Positions 1-9,276 of a stretch of DNA of 36,913 nt are shown here, piece after piece. The notes below the pieces were generated by a model. It was not told the DNA's origin. It did no database searches and was given only the letters and a program-made list of their open reading frames with translations. Source of the stretch: Pelagibacteraceae bacterium (lineage in GTDB: Bacteria > Pseudomonadota > Alphaproteobacteria > Pelagibacterales > Pelagibacteraceae); contig VTPD01000009.1 in NCBI GenBank assembly GCA_008638015.1, positions 1-36,913 on the forward strand, in the 5' to 3' direction. How positions within the stretch are numbered: position 1 is the stretch's first letter; each line of letters opens with the position of its first letter. A program made the position numbers and the translations under genes.

Positions 1-63
1 CCAAAAGGACTAAATCCTGCAAAAGCAATTGGGTCGATTAAAAGGATGTTAGTAAGCGCCTAA
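1..63 (+). CDS. C-terminal end of an unidentified protein (cut by the window edge)
   Basis: Frame 1 is open from the first base and stops with TAA at 61-63, giving a 20-residue tail that ends RMLVSA. The other two plus frames stop early (bases 10-12 and 39-41). The opposite strand has an open frame in register but no start codon in it. I do not recognise the family from so short a tail. It lies 55 bases upstream of mmsA, and a consensus promoter sits in that gap, so mmsA need not be co-transcribed with it. A moderate chance remains that this frame is open by accident. Confidence 0.45.
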   Translation, partial: PKGLNPAKAIGSIKRMLVSA

Positions 64-81
64 GAGCATCCTTACTTTAGT

Positions 82-108
82 TTGACAGTCTGCCATCTAG
101 TATATAAT
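82..108 (+). promoter_or_regulatory. Sigma-70-type promoter for mmsA
   Basis: A perfect -35 hexamer TTGACA lies at 82-87 and a perfect -10 hexamer TATAAT at 103-108. The spacer is 15 bases, shorter than the usual 17; using TAATTT at 105-110 would give 17. Transcription would start near base 115, only about four bases before the mmsA ATG at 119. No purine-rich ribosome-binding site is present. Confidence 0.6.
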
Positions 109-118
109 TTTCATTTAA

Positions 119-1612
119 ATGAATAATATTTATCACTTCGTTGACGGAAAAGAATTCAAGGGTACTTCTCAAAGGACATCGGATGTTTACAATCCAGCTA
201 CAGGTGAAGTTACAGCAAAAGTATATTTAGCCTCCAAAAAAGATCTAGATGAGGTAATTCAGAATTCATTAAAAGCTTCAGTTGGTTGGGCTAATACTCC
301 GGCATTACAAAGAGCTAGAATTCTTTTCAAGTTCAAAGAATTAATTGAAAAAAATGCGGATGAATTAACTAAGCTTATAGTTTCTGAGCATGGAAAAGTT
401 TATAATGATGCACAGGGTTCACTTACAAGAGGGTTAGAGGTAGTTGAGTTTGCGTGTGGTATACCTCATTTATTAAAAGGCGAATTTACTGAAAATGTAG
501 GAAAAGAAGTTGATAGTTGGTCCATGAGACAACCACTCGGTGTTTGTGCTGGAATAACTCCTTTTAATTTTCCTGCGATGGTACCTATGTGGATGTTTCC
601 TATATCAATTGCATGTGGAAATTCCTTCATACTAAAGCCATCTGAAAAAGACCCATCATGTCCTTTGTTATTGGCTAAATTGTTTAAAGAAGCAGGATTG
701 CCAGATGGCGTATTTAATGTTGTGAATGGAGATAAAGAAGTAGTCGATGGTTTATTAGAAAGCAAAGGAGTAAGTGCAATAAGTTTTGTTGGTTCGACTC
801 CAATTGCAAAATATATTTACGAAAACGCTGCAAAAAATGAAAAAAGAGTTCAAGCTTTAGGAGGAGCAAAAAATCATTGTGTAGTCATGCCAGACTCTGA
901 TCTTGATCAAGCAGTGAATGGTTTGATGGGAGCAGCATATGGTTCAGCAGGTGAAAGATGTATGGCACAATCAGTAGCTGTGGCAGTAGGCAATGTAGGA
1001 GATCAGCTGGTTAGTAAATTAAAAACACAAGTAGAAAAATTAAAAGTTGGTCCTGGTATGGATAATAATTCAGAAATGGGTCCTTTAGTTACAAAACAAC
1101 ACTTAGAAAAAGTAAGGGGCTATGTTGATATTGGTGAAAAAGAGGGAGCGAAATTAGTTGTAGATGGAAGAAATATTAAACTCCAAGGATATGAAAATGG
1201 TTTTTATATTGGAGGATGTTTATTTGATCATGTCACAGAAGATATGACTATTTATAAAGAAGAAATTTTCGGACCAGTTTTGTCAGTTGTTAGAGTAAAA
1301 GATTTTGATAGTGCTGTTAAACTTATTAATAATCATGAGTATGGAAATGGTGTAAGTATTTTTACTAGAGACGGAGATTCAGCAAGAACTTTTGCAAGTA
1401 AAATTCAGGTTGGAATGGTAGGAGTTAATATTCCCATTCCCGTACCAATGGCTTTTCATAGCTTTGGAGGCTGGAAAAGATCTTTATTTGGTGATCAACA
1501 TATGCACGGAATGGAAGGTGTACGGTTTTATACTAAGTTAAAAACAATTACTTCTCGTTGGCCATCAGGTTTAAGAACAGACCCTGAGTTTATTATGCCA
1601 ACCATGAAATAA
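119..1612 (+). CDS. mmsA: Methylmalonate-semialdehyde dehydrogenase (CoA-acylating)
   Basis: This 497-residue cytosolic aldehyde dehydrogenase converts methylmalonate semialdehyde (valine breakdown) to propionyl-CoA, and malonate semialdehyde to acetyl-CoA, with NAD and CoA. The length is normal for the family. The catalytic cysteine is C281 in GSAGERCMAQS. The family-specific GGAKNH motif at about 248-253 replaces the ELGG glutamate region of hydrolytic aldehyde dehydrogenases, which fits a CoA-dependent enzyme. The N-terminal NAD-binding fold holds TPFNFPAMVPMWMFP at about 147-161. A consensus promoter lies just upstream with almost no leader. The next gene begins four bases after the stop, so the two are probably co-transcribed. 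Its place beside the TCA genes suggests feeding of CoA esters into the cycle (inference). Confidence 0.95.
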   Translation: MNNIYHFVDGKEFKGTSQRTSDVYNPATGEVTAKVYLASKKDLDEVIQNSLKASVGWANTPALQRARILFKFKELIEKNADELTKLIVSEHGKVYNDAQGSLTRGLEVVEFACGIPHLLKGEFTENVGKEVDSWSMRQPLGVCAGITPFNFPAMVPMWMFPISIACGNSFILKPSEKDPSCPLLLAKLFKEAGLPDGVFNVVNGDKEVVDGLLESKGVSAISFVGSTPIAKYIYENAAKNEKRVQALGGAKNHCVVMPDSDLDQAVNGLMGAAYGSAGERCMAQSVAVAVGNVGDQLVSKLKTQVEKLKVGPGMDNNSEMGPLVTKQHLEKVRGYVDIGEKEGAKLVVDGRNIKLQGYENGFYIGGCLFDHVTEDMTIYKEEIFGPVLSVVRVKDFDSAVKLINNHEYGNGVSIFTRDGDSARTFASKIQVGMVGVNIPIPVPMAFHSFGGWKRSLFGDQHMHGMEGVRFYTKLKTITSRWPSGLRTDPEFIMPTMK

Positions 1613-1616
1613 TTAA

Positions 1617-2051
1617 ATGAAAAAATATTTTTTTTTATTTTTATTTTTTTTTTTAAATTTTAATTTTTCAAAAGCATATTCACAAGAACCTTTATCTGAG
1701 TACTTATCTAAAAATGATCTTGATAAGATAGATGTTCAAATACAAATGTTACATAGATGTAGTGCTGTATATGCCTATGCATCTTTTATCTTGAAAGACA
1801 AAGATTTAATTAATTCAAAAAATTTTATAGAAAAATCTAACAAGATTTTATTTAAAGCAAATGACCTATCTGTTGAGCTCCGTAAGTCAAAACTTGAAGA
1901 TGAACAAAAAAAAGCAGAAAAAATAAGAAATGAGTTATTAGAGAAATATGTTCAATCAGGTAAGGAAAATTGGGAAAAAAATAAATCACATTACAAAAAT
2001 TCCTATATCGAAATAGATATGGGCATTTGTGGAAAACTTACACAAAGTTAA
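1617..2051 (+). CDS. Small secreted protein of unknown function
   Basis: The product is 144 residues. It starts with a lysine pair and a very phenylalanine-rich hydrophobic stretch (about residues 4-17), then a likely signal peptidase site around AYS-QEP (about 22), so it is probably periplasmic. The mature part is lysine- and glutamate-rich, mostly helical in character, with a charged possible coiled coil at about 88-112. It has just two cysteines, C48 in HRCSAVYAYAS and C138 in GICGK, which could form a disulfide. The phenylalanines come from long T runs in the DNA. It starts four bases after mmsA, and a separate promoter-like sequence lies between it and mdh. I do not recognise the family. 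Confidence 0.75.
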   Translation: MKKYFFLFLFFFLNFNFSKAYSQEPLSEYLSKNDLDKIDVQIQMLHRCSAVYAYASFILKDKDLINSKNFIEKSNKILFKANDLSVELRKSKLEDEQKKAEKIRNELLEKYVQSGKENWEKNKSHYKNSYIEIDMGICGKLTQS

Positions 2052-2104
2052 TAAAATTTTACAAAAATACTCGTAAATAAACACATAATAAGTATTAATT
2101 TTTA

Positions 2105-2133
2105 TTGAATGAGTTTTCATAATCCTTTATCTA
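2105..2133 (+). promoter_or_regulatory. Probable promoter for mdh and the TCA operon
   Basis: TTGAAT (2105-2110) and TATCTA (2128-2133) are spaced by 17 bases. Each matches the sigma-70 consensus only in part. The predicted start near 2140 leaves about four bases before the mdh ATG at 2144. The 92-base gap also holds a weak A/T inverted repeat (AATACT at 2066-2071, AGTATT at 2091-2096) that could end the upstream transcript, but this is not convincing. Confidence 0.4.
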
Positions 2134-2143
2134 TGTCCACTTC

Positions 2144-3103
2144 ATGAGAAAAAAAATTTCACTAATCGGAGCTGGTCAAATAGGGGGAACTTTAGCTCAT
2201 TTAATCGCGACCAAAGAACTAGCAGACGTTGTCTTATTTGATGTTGCTGAAGGAATTGCAAAAGGTAAAGCGCTAGATATTTCTCAATCATTAGCTATTG
2301 ACGGTGCCAATGTAAATTTAATTGGAACCAATAATTACGAGGATACAAAAAATTCTGATGTCATAATTATTACTGCTGGTGTTCCAAGAAAGCCAGGTAT
2401 GACTAGAGATGATTTATTGGGGATTAATTTAAAAATTATTAAACAAGTTGCGGAAGGAATTAAAAATACTTCTCCAAATGCTTTTGTGATTTGTATTACA
2501 AATCCTTTAGACGTAATTGTTATGGCTTTACAAAAATACTCAGGCTTACCAAAAAATAAAGTGGTAGGTATGGCAGGTGTCTTGGACTCTTCAAGATTCA
2601 AGCATTTTTTATCCCAAGAATTACAAGTTCCTATTAAAGATATTGATACTTTTGTACTGGGTGGTCACGGCGATACTATGGTTCCAATGCCAAATAGAAC
2701 GAAAGTTAGCGGTAAAGCTTTAATGGATTATGTAAAAGAAGGAAAAATTTCACAAGAAAGATTGAATGAAATTATCGACCGAACAAGAAATGGCGGAGCA
2801 GAAATAGTTAAATATTTAGAAAAAGGATCCGCTTTTTATGCTCCAGCAGCATCAGGTGTGGAGATGGCAGAATCTTATCTTAAAGATCAAAAGAAAAACT
2901 TACCATGTGCTGCGTACTTAGATGGAGAGTATGGTGTTAAAGATTTATACTTGGGTGTTCCAGTTATTATTGGGTCAAATGGAATTGAAAAAGTAGAAAT
3001 ACTAGAATTAGATACAGAGGAAAGAAAATATTTTGATATTTCTTTGGCTGCAGTAAAAGATCTTTTTGAAGCAGCTAAAAAAATTGATCCAAGTCTTTCA
3101 TAA
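2144..3103 (+). CDS. mdh: Malate dehydrogenase (NAD-dependent, LDH-like type)
   Basis: This enzyme oxidises malate to oxaloacetate with NAD in the TCA cycle, in the cytosol. The 319 residues match the LDH-like bacterial family. The NAD-binding motif GAGQIGG is at 9-15, the mobile-loop arginines are in [10 protein letters not shown] (81-90), and the active-site pair is D148 (LDSSRF) and H175 (GGHGDTMVP). The stop codon is followed directly by the sucC ATG with no spacer, which indicates tight translational coupling. It is the first gene of mdh-sucCDAB-lpdA, an arrangement well known in alphaproteobacteria. No ribosome-binding site is visible before its start. Confidence 0.97.
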   Translation: MRKKISLIGAGQIGGTLAHLIATKELADVVLFDVAEGIAKGKALDISQSLAIDGANVNLIGTNNYEDTKNSDVIIITAGVPRKPGMTRDDLLGINLKIIKQVAEGIKNTSPNAFVICITNPLDVIVMALQKYSGLPKNKVVGMAGVLDSSRFKHFLSQELQVPIKDIDTFVLGGHGDTMVPMPNRTKVSGKALMDYVKEGKISQERLNEIIDRTRNGGAEIVKYLEKGSAFYAPAASGVEMAESYLKDQKKNLPCAAYLDGEYGVKDLYLGVPVIIGSNGIEKVEILELDTEERKYFDISLAAVKDLFEAAKKIDPSLS

Positions 3104-4261
3104 ATGAACATTCACGAGCACCAAGCAAAAAATTTACTTAAAAAATTTGGAGCCCCCGTCCCAGTAGGAGAACCAATTTTTGCTCTGGATGAAATCGATG
3201 AAAAGGTAAAAAAAATCAAAACAAGCAAAATAGTGTTAAAAGCACAAATTCATGCTGGTGGAAGAGGTAAGGCAGGTGGAGTTAAAGTTGTTGATAGTAT
3301 TGAAAAACTAAAAGAAGAAGCTAAAGTTTTGCTGGGAAAGGTTCTTGTCACCCATCAAACTGGACCACAAGGAAGAGAAGTAAAGAGACTTTATATTGAA
3401 GAGGCATCTGAAATTGAAAAAGAATTTTATTTGTCATGCTTAGTAGATAGAGCAAGCTCTAAAATTGCTTTTATTTCTAGTGCTGAAGGCGGAATGGATA
3501 TCGAAGAAGTTGCAAGCAAAACACCTGAAAAAATTATAACTACTAGAGTTAGTCTTGATGGTTTAATCAAAGAAGATATTGAAAAAGTATTAAGCCCTTA
3601 TCATTTGCCAGATGAAGCAAAAGAACAGGCTCATAAATTAGTTCAATCTCTTTATGATGCATTAATAAATACAGACGCAAATCTTATTGAAATCAATCCA
3701 TTAATTTTAACTAAAAATAATCAGGTTCTCTGCTTGGATGCAAAAATGAATTTTGATGACAATGCTCTTTATAGACATCCAGATGTTGTAGAATTAAGGG
3801 ACTTGAATGAAGAAGATCCAATGGAAATTGAAGCAAGTAAATTTGATCTTGCATATATTAAATTAGATGGAGCAATTGGGTGTATGGTCAATGGGGCGGG
3901 TCTTGCGATGGCTACCATGGATATTATTAAGTTATATGGTTCAGAACCTGCAAATTTTTTAGATGTTGGTGGAGGCGCCTCTAAAGAAAAAGTATCAGCA
4001 GCATTTAAAATAATTTTGTCGGATAAAAATGTAAAAGGAATATTAATTAATATTTTTGGTGGGATTATGAGGTGTGATGTGATTGCAGAAGGTGTAATTG
4101 AAGCAGCCAAAGCAACCAACTTATCTGTGCCATTAGTTGTTAGACTTGCAGGAACAAAATTCGAGGAAGGAAAAAAATTATTAGAAACATCTGGCTTGAA
4201 AATTATTCCAGCTAATAATTTAGCAGAGGCTGCAAAAAAAATAGTTGAGGCAATTAAATAA
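3104..4261 (+). CDS. sucC: Succinyl-CoA synthetase (ADP-forming) subunit beta
   Basis: This is the nucleotide- and succinate-binding subunit of succinyl-CoA synthetase, which makes succinate and ATP (or GTP) from succinyl-CoA. The 385 residues match the family. The N-terminal ATP-grasp domain begins with [15 protein letters not shown] and carries the [10 protein letters not shown] nucleotide-binding loop at about residues 50-60. The C-terminal CoA-ligase domain includes the [18 protein letters not shown] segment and the FLDVGGGA and [10 protein letters not shown] motifs. It begins immediately after the mdh stop, and its own stop overlaps the sucD start by one base (TAATG), so the two subunits are translationally coupled, as expected for a stoichiometric complex. 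Confidence 0.97.
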   Translation: MNIHEHQAKNLLKKFGAPVPVGEPIFALDEIDEKVKKIKTSKIVLKAQIHAGGRGKAGGVKVVDSIEKLKEEAKVLLGKVLVTHQTGPQGREVKRLYIEEASEIEKEFYLSCLVDRASSKIAFISSAEGGMDIEEVASKTPEKIITTRVSLDGLIKEDIEKVLSPYHLPDEAKEQAHKLVQSLYDALINTDANLIEINPLILTKNNQVLCLDAKMNFDDNALYRHPDVVELRDLNEEDPMEIEASKFDLAYIKLDGAIGCMVNGAGLAMATMDIIKLYGSEPANFLDVGGGASKEKVSAAFKIILSDKNVKGILINIFGGIMRCDVIAEGVIEAAKATNLSVPLVVRLAGTKFEEGKKLLETSGLKIIPANNLAEAAKKIVEAIK

Positions 4262-5136
4262 TGTCAGTTCTAGTTAATAAAAATACAAAAGTGATTTGCC
4301 AGGGATTCACGGGAGCACATGGTACTTTTCACTCTGAACAAGCTATAGCATATGGAACTAATTTAGTAGGTGGAGTAACTCCTAAAAAAGGAGGACAAAC
4401 ACATTTGGGTAAACCAGTTTTTAATACAGTTGCTGAAGCAGTTAATAAAACACAAGCTGATGCTACAATGATTTATGTTCCTGCAAAATTTGCTGCCGCT
4501 GCAATTATAGAAGCGATAGAAAGTGAAATACCTTTAATTGTATGTATTACAGAGGGAATTCCAATTTTAGATATGATTAAAGTTAAAGAAAAATTAAAAG
4601 GATCTAAATCAAGACTAATTGGTCCAAATTGTCCAGGAATTATAACACCAGATGAATGTAAAATTGGAATTATGCCAGGTCACATTCATAAAAAAGGGTC
4701 CGTGGGAATTGTTTCAAGATCAGGGACATTAACCTATGAAGCTGTTGCGCAAACTTCAGAAATTGGACTTGGCCAATCAACTTGTATTGGCATAGGCGGA
4801 GATCCTATTAACGGAACTAATTTTATTGATTGTTTAGATTTATTTTTAAAAGATGATGAGACACAATCAATCATCATGATCGGAGAAATTGGAGGAACAG
4901 CCGAGGAAGAAGCTGCTCAGTTTATAAAAGATTCAAAAACTACAAAGCCAGTTATTGGCTTTATTGCAGGTCTTACAGCACCTCCAGGAAGAAGAATGGG
5001 TCACGCTGGCGCAATTATAGCTGGCGGAAAAGGTGGCGCGATGGATAAAATTGAAAAAATGAAGTCTTGCGGTATTACAGTTACAGACTCACCAGCAGAA
5101 ATAGGAAAAACATTAAAGACTAAATTACAAGGTTAA
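4261..5136 (+). CDS. sucD: Succinyl-CoA synthetase subunit alpha
   Basis: This CoA-binding subunit carries the histidine that is transiently phosphorylated during catalysis. H248 in [13 protein letters not shown] matches the family position. The N-terminal Rossmann CoA-binding domain has the [15 protein letters not shown] segment (14-28), and [10 protein letters not shown] lies at 121-130. The length of 291 residues is typical. It shares one base with the sucC stop. The gap to sucA is 21 A/T-rich bases with no terminator, so one message most likely continues into sucA. Confidence 0.97.
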   Translation: MSVLVNKNTKVICQGFTGAHGTFHSEQAIAYGTNLVGGVTPKKGGQTHLGKPVFNTVAEAVNKTQADATMIYVPAKFAAAAIIEAIESEIPLIVCITEGIPILDMIKVKEKLKGSKSRLIGPNCPGIITPDECKIGIMPGHIHKKGSVGIVSRSGTLTYEAVAQTSEIGLGQSTCIGIGGDPINGTNFIDCLDLFLKDDETQSIIMIGEIGGTAEEEAAQFIKDSKTTKPVIGFIAGLTAPPGRRMGHAGAIIAGGKGGAMDKIEKMKSCGITVTDSPAEIGKTLKTKLQG

Positions 5137-5157
5137 TATATATTTATAGAAGTAAAA

Positions 5158-8088
5158 ATGTCTTCTTCAAAAAATAAAATTTTCCAAACTACTTCCTTTT
5201 TAGAGGGCAGCAATTCTTCTTACATAGAAGAACTTTATGATAAATATGCCAAGGATCCAAACTCCATTCAAGAAAGTTGGAGAGAGTTTTTTTCTGGCTT
5301 ATCAGAAAGTAAACAGCTTATAGAAAAAGAGGCTTCAGGTGCTTCTTGGAAGCCAACTAATTTAAAAAATAATCAAAATGGAGATCTCGATCATTATGAA
5401 AAACTGCTTCCTGAGATAAATGTATTAGAGTTAAAAAATAAAATTGTTGAAGATAAGCAATTTGATAGTGTTAGCGCTGAAGTTGCCACAAAAGATTCTG
5501 TTAGAGCGATCATGATGATTAGGGCCTACCGAATTAGAGGTCATTTAATTGCAGATTTAGATCCACTTGGTTTAACAAAGAGCGAAAGCCATCCTGAGCT
5601 TAACCCTGAAACCTATGGTTTTTCTGCAAAAGACAGAGACAGAAAAATTTTTTTAGATGATGTATTGGGACTTAAATATGCAACTGTAAATGAAATTTTA
5701 GCTATTCTATTGAGAACCTACTGTTCAAAAGTAGGAGTGGAGTATATGCACATGACAGATCCAGATGAAAAAAGCTGGATACAACATCGAATTGAAGGTG
5801 AAGATAGATATATTTCTTTCACCGTAGAGGGTAAGAAAGCTATTCTGAATCGTTTGTTAGAGTCAGAAGGTTTTGAAAAATATTTACATACTAAATTTGT
5901 TGGAACAAAGAGATTTGGTCTAGACGGTTGCGAGTCATTAATTCCTGCAATGGAACAAATTATTAAGCGTGGTGGTGCATTAGGCGCATTAGAAGTAAAA
6001 ATTGGAATGCCACACAGAGGTAGATTAAATATTCTAACTAATGTTCTTCAAAAACCTTTAAAAAAAATGTTTAAAGAATTTTCTGGGGAACCAGGGCCGG
6101 CAAGTGGAGGAGTATCAGGAGATGTTAAATATCACTTAGGAGCTTCAGCAGACCGTGAATTTGATGGAAATAAAATACATGTGAGTTTAACCGCCAATCC
6201 ATCTCATTTAGAAGCTGTGAACCCTGTAGTTTTAGGACAAACTAGAGGAAAGCAATTTTTTCACAAAGATAAAGAAAGAAAAAAAGTAATACCAATTTTG
6301 TTACATGGTGATGCAGCTTTTGCTGGTCAAGGAGTTGTAGCTGAATGTTTTGCTATGTCCGGTGTTCCAGGACATAATATTGGTGGTACCATTCATATAA
6401 TTGTTAACAATCAAATTGGTTTTACAACAACTCCAACTTTTGCAAGATCTTCACCATACCCATCGGAGGTAGCAAAAATGGTTCAGGCTCCAATTTTTCA
6501 CGTTAATGGCGATGACGCTGAAGCAGTTGTTTATGTTGCTAAAATAGCAACTGAGTATAGGCAAACATTTGGTCGCGATGTTGTAATTGATATCTTTTGT
6601 TACAGAAGATTTGGCCACAATGAAGGAGATGAGCCATCATTTACACAGCCGCTCATGTATAAAAAAATTAAAGATCATCCAACAACCTTAGCTCTATATT
6701 CACAACAATTAATTAAAGAGGGATTATTTTCAAGAGAAGAAATTGAAAAACAAAAATCTGACTATAAGAAGAAATTAGATCAAGATTTTGAACTATCCAA
6801 AAATTATATTTCCAATGAACAAGACTGGTTTACTGGAACATGGTCTAAATTTACCACTGAAGTGGGATCAGATAGACGGGGTATTACAGGAGTTGATCTC
6901 AAAGAAATAAAAAAAGTGGGAAAAAAATTATGTGAAATACCAGATAATTTTAATGCACATCCTACAATAAAAAGAATTTTTGAAGCTAAGAAAAAAATGT
7001 TTGAAACAGGAAAAGGATTTGATTGGGCTACTGCAGAAAGTTTAGCTTTTGGAACATTGTTAGATGAAGGTTATCCTGTAAGACTAGTAGGTCAAGATTC
7101 AGTAAGAGGAACTTTCAGTCAAAGACACGCTGGATTGACTGATCAAGAAACAGGAGAAAAATTTTTTCCATTAAAAAATATAAGTAAAAAACAAGCTAAA
7201 TTAGAAATTATAGATAGTTTGCTATCAGAAATGGGAGTTTTAGGATTTGAATATGGATATTCTTTAGTAGAACCTGATACGTTAGTTGCTTGGGAAGCTC
7301 AATTTGGTGATTTTGCAAATGGCGCCCAAGTTATTTTTGATCAATTTATTAGCTCAGGAGAAAAAAAATGGACTAGAGCTAGCGGTTTAGTGATGTTGCT
7401 CCCCCACGGTTATGAAGGACAAGGACCCGAGCACTCATCTGCAAGAATTGAAAGATATTTACAAGCATGTGCCCAAGAAAATATGCAAGTAGTTAATTGT
7501 ACAACCCCGGCAAATTATTTTCATGCATTAAGAAGACAGATTCATAGAACTTTTAGAAAACCACTAATAATATTTACTCCTAAGTCCTTACTAAGGCATA
7601 AAAAGTGTGTTTCAGAAATTGAAGATTTTTCTAAACATAATTCATTTCATCGAGTGTTGCCAGATCATGCTGAGTTTCCAGAATATAAACTTATTAAATT
7701 AGCTCCTGATAAAGAAATTAAAAGAGTGGTACTTTGTTCGGGTAAGGTTTATTTTGATTTACTAGAGGAAAGACAAAAAGTTAAAGACAATAGAGTTCAA
7801 CTTGTTAGAATTGAACAGCTATATCCTTTCCCAGCAAAAACATTAGCTAAACATATAAAAAGATTTGTAAATGCTGATCAATATATTTGGTGCCAAGAGG
7901 AGCCACAAAATATGGGTTGTTGGAATACAGTTGAAAGATATATAAATTGGACACTAGATTATATAAATGCAAAAACAAAAACAGTTAAGTACGTTGGTCG
8001 TAAACCATCTGCTTCTACTGCAACAGGATATTTAAAAAAACATGTTGCTCAACAACAAGAAATTGTTACAAAAGCTTTAACTATATAA
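5158..8088 (+). CDS. sucA: 2-oxoglutarate dehydrogenase E1 component
   Basis: This thiamine diphosphate enzyme decarboxylates 2-oxoglutarate and passes the succinyl group to the lipoyl arm of SucB. The 976 residues are slightly longer than the E. coli enzyme and normal for alphaproteobacteria. The N-terminal E2-binding segment FLEGSNSSYIEELYDKYAKDP is followed by GMPHRGRLN (283-291) and the cofactor-binding HGDAAFAGQG (383-392). The C-terminal transketolase-like part contains GQDSVRGTFSQRHAG and the LPHGYEGQGPEHSSAR motif. An AGAAG-like purine tract just upstream is a weak ribosome-binding site. Its stop abuts the sucB ATG with no spacer. Confidence 0.97.
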   Translation: MSSSKNKIFQTTSFLEGSNSSYIEELYDKYAKDPNSIQESWREFFSGLSESKQLIEKEASGASWKPTNLKNNQNGDLDHYEKLLPEINVLELKNKIVEDKQFDSVSAEVATKDSVRAIMMIRAYRIRGHLIADLDPLGLTKSESHPELNPETYGFSAKDRDRKIFLDDVLGLKYATVNEILAILLRTYCSKVGVEYMHMTDPDEKSWIQHRIEGEDRYISFTVEGKKAILNRLLESEGFEKYLHTKFVGTKRFGLDGCESLIPAMEQIIKRGGALGALEVKIGMPHRGRLNILTNVLQKPLKKMFKEFSGEPGPASGGVSGDVKYHLGASADREFDGNKIHVSLTANPSHLEAVNPVVLGQTRGKQFFHKDKERKKVIPILLHGDAAFAGQGVVAECFAMSGVPGHNIGGTIHIIVNNQIGFTTTPTFARSSPYPSEVAKMVQAPIFHVNGDDAEAVVYVAKIATEYRQTFGRDVVIDIFCYRRFGHNEGDEPSFTQPLMYKKIKDHPTTLALYSQQLIKEGLFSREEIEKQKSDYKKKLDQDFELSKNYISNEQDWFTGTWSKFTTEVGSDRRGITGVDLKEIKKVGKKLCEIPDNFNAHPTIKRIFEAKKKMFETGKGFDWATAESLAFGTLLDEGYPVRLVGQDSVRGTFSQRHAGLTDQETGEKFFPLKNISKKQAKLEIIDSLLSEMGVLGFEYGYSLVEPDTLVAWEAQFGDFANGAQVIFDQFISSGEKKWTRASGLVMLLPHGYEGQGPEHSSARIERYLQACAQENMQVVNCTTPANYFHALRRQIHRTFRKPLIIFTPKSLLRHKKCVSEIEDFSKHNSFHRVLPDHAEFPEYKLIKLAPDKEIKRVVLCSGKVYFDLLEERQKVKDNRVQLVRIEQLYPFPAKTLAKHIKRFVNADQYIWCQEEPQNMGCWNTVERYINWTLDYINAKTKTVKYVGRKPSASTATGYLKKHVAQQQEIVTKALTI

Positions 8089-9273
8089 ATGGCTGATAAA
8101 ATTATTGTTCCAACATTAGGTGAATCTTTAACTGAAGCAACAGTTGCTAAGTGGTTAAAAAAAGTTGGAGATCCAGTTCAAATGGATGAGGCAATTGTTG
8201 AGTTAGAAACTGACAAAGTAAGTGTTGAAGTAACCGCTCCTAAGTCTGGAGTTATTAGTTCAATTATTGCAAAGGAAGGTTCTACTGTAAAAGTAGGCGG
8301 AGAACTTGGACAAGTAGATACATCGGCAAAAGCAGGAAGTAGTCCAAAAAAAGTTGAAGCTGACAATGTACCTTCTGTAAAAACTGAAGCTCAACCAATT
8401 AAAGCAGCTAGTAAAAAGGATGAGTTATCACCTGCAGTAAAAAGAATTGTAGAAGAAAAGAAAATTGACATTTCCTCTATTGAAGGCACGGGTAAAGATG
8501 GAAGAATTTTAAAAGGAGACTTAGTTGGATTGATGGGCTTTAGTCCTTCGCCAAATAAGAAAAAAATAGAAAAAGGTGAAGAAGAAAGAGTTAAAATGAC
8601 TCGTCTCCGATCCACAATAGCAAAAAGACTTAAAGAAGCTCAAAATAATGCAGCAATGTTAACGACTTTTAACGAAGTCGATATGTCAATGATTATTCAA
8701 ATTAGAAAAGATAATAAAGAGGAATTTGAAAAAAGATATGGAACCAAACTGGGTTTCATGTCATTTTTTGTAAAAGCTTGTGTGAATGCATTACAGACAT
8801 ACCCATCTGTGAATGCAGAAATTCAAGGTGAGGATATTGTATACAAAAATTATTATAATATTGGTGTAGCTGTAGGAACAGATAAAGGACTAGTTGTTCC
8901 AGTTTTAACAAATGCCGATGAGCTGAGTTTTGCAGAAATAGAAAAAGAAATTATTAATTTAGGTAACAAAGCTAAAAATAATCAACTTACAATTGATGAG
9001 TTACAAGGTGGAACCTTTACCATTACAAATGGTGGAATATATGGCTCTATGTTGTCTACCCCCATTATTAATCCTCCACAGTCTGGAGTGTTAGGAATGC
9101 ATAACATTGTCCAAAGGGCAGTAGTCATAAATGGAAAAATTGAAATTAGACCAATAATGTATTTGGCTTTATCTTATGATCACAGACTGATTGATGGCAA
9201 AGAGGCAGTTTCGTTCTTAGTAAGAGTTAAAGAAATTTTAGAAGATCCAAGAAGATTATTTTTAAATTTATAA
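8089..9273 (+). CDS. sucB: Dihydrolipoyl succinyltransferase (2-oxoglutarate dehydrogenase E2)
   Basis: This is the core of the 2-oxoglutarate dehydrogenase complex; it moves the succinyl group from SucA to CoA. In order, it has one lipoyl domain (about 3-76) with the lipoylated lysine K43 in ETDKVSVEV, an Ala/Pro/Lys-containing linker, a peripheral-subunit-binding domain (about 108-145, [20 protein letters not shown]), and a catalytic domain ending with [12 protein letters not shown], where H365 and D369 are the active-site residues. The 394 residues with a single lipoyl domain are typical of succinyltransferases. It starts at the base after the sucA stop, and lpdA follows after a three-base gap. 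Confidence 0.96.
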   Translation: MADKIIVPTLGESLTEATVAKWLKKVGDPVQMDEAIVELETDKVSVEVTAPKSGVISSIIAKEGSTVKVGGELGQVDTSAKAGSSPKKVEADNVPSVKTEAQPIKAASKKDELSPAVKRIVEEKKIDISSIEGTGKDGRILKGDLVGLMGFSPSPNKKKIEKGEEERVKMTRLRSTIAKRLKEAQNNAAMLTTFNEVDMSMIIQIRKDNKEEFEKRYGTKLGFMSFFVKACVNALQTYPSVNAEIQGEDIVYKNYYNIGVAVGTDKGLVVPVLTNADELSFAEIEKEIINLGNKAKNNQLTIDELQGGTFTITNGGIYGSMLSTPIINPPQSGVLGMHNIVQRAVVINGKIEIRPIMYLALSYDHRLIDGKEAVSFLVRVKEILEDPRRLFLNL

Positions 9274-9276
9274 ATT

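Noticed and set aside
42-73. Inverted repeat AAGGATG/CATCCTT around the stop of the first partial gene, as a terminator
   Set aside because: The loop is 18 bases and no run of Ts follows; it also overlaps the coding end, so it is more likely chance.
466-765. Open frame of 99 codons on the minus strand inside mmsA, and similar long antisense frames inside mdh, sucC, sucB, atpA, atpG and obgE
   Set aside because: They lie wholly within well-conserved genes in antisense, have no ribosome-binding site or recognisable motif, and are expected in A/T-rich genes with few antisense stops.
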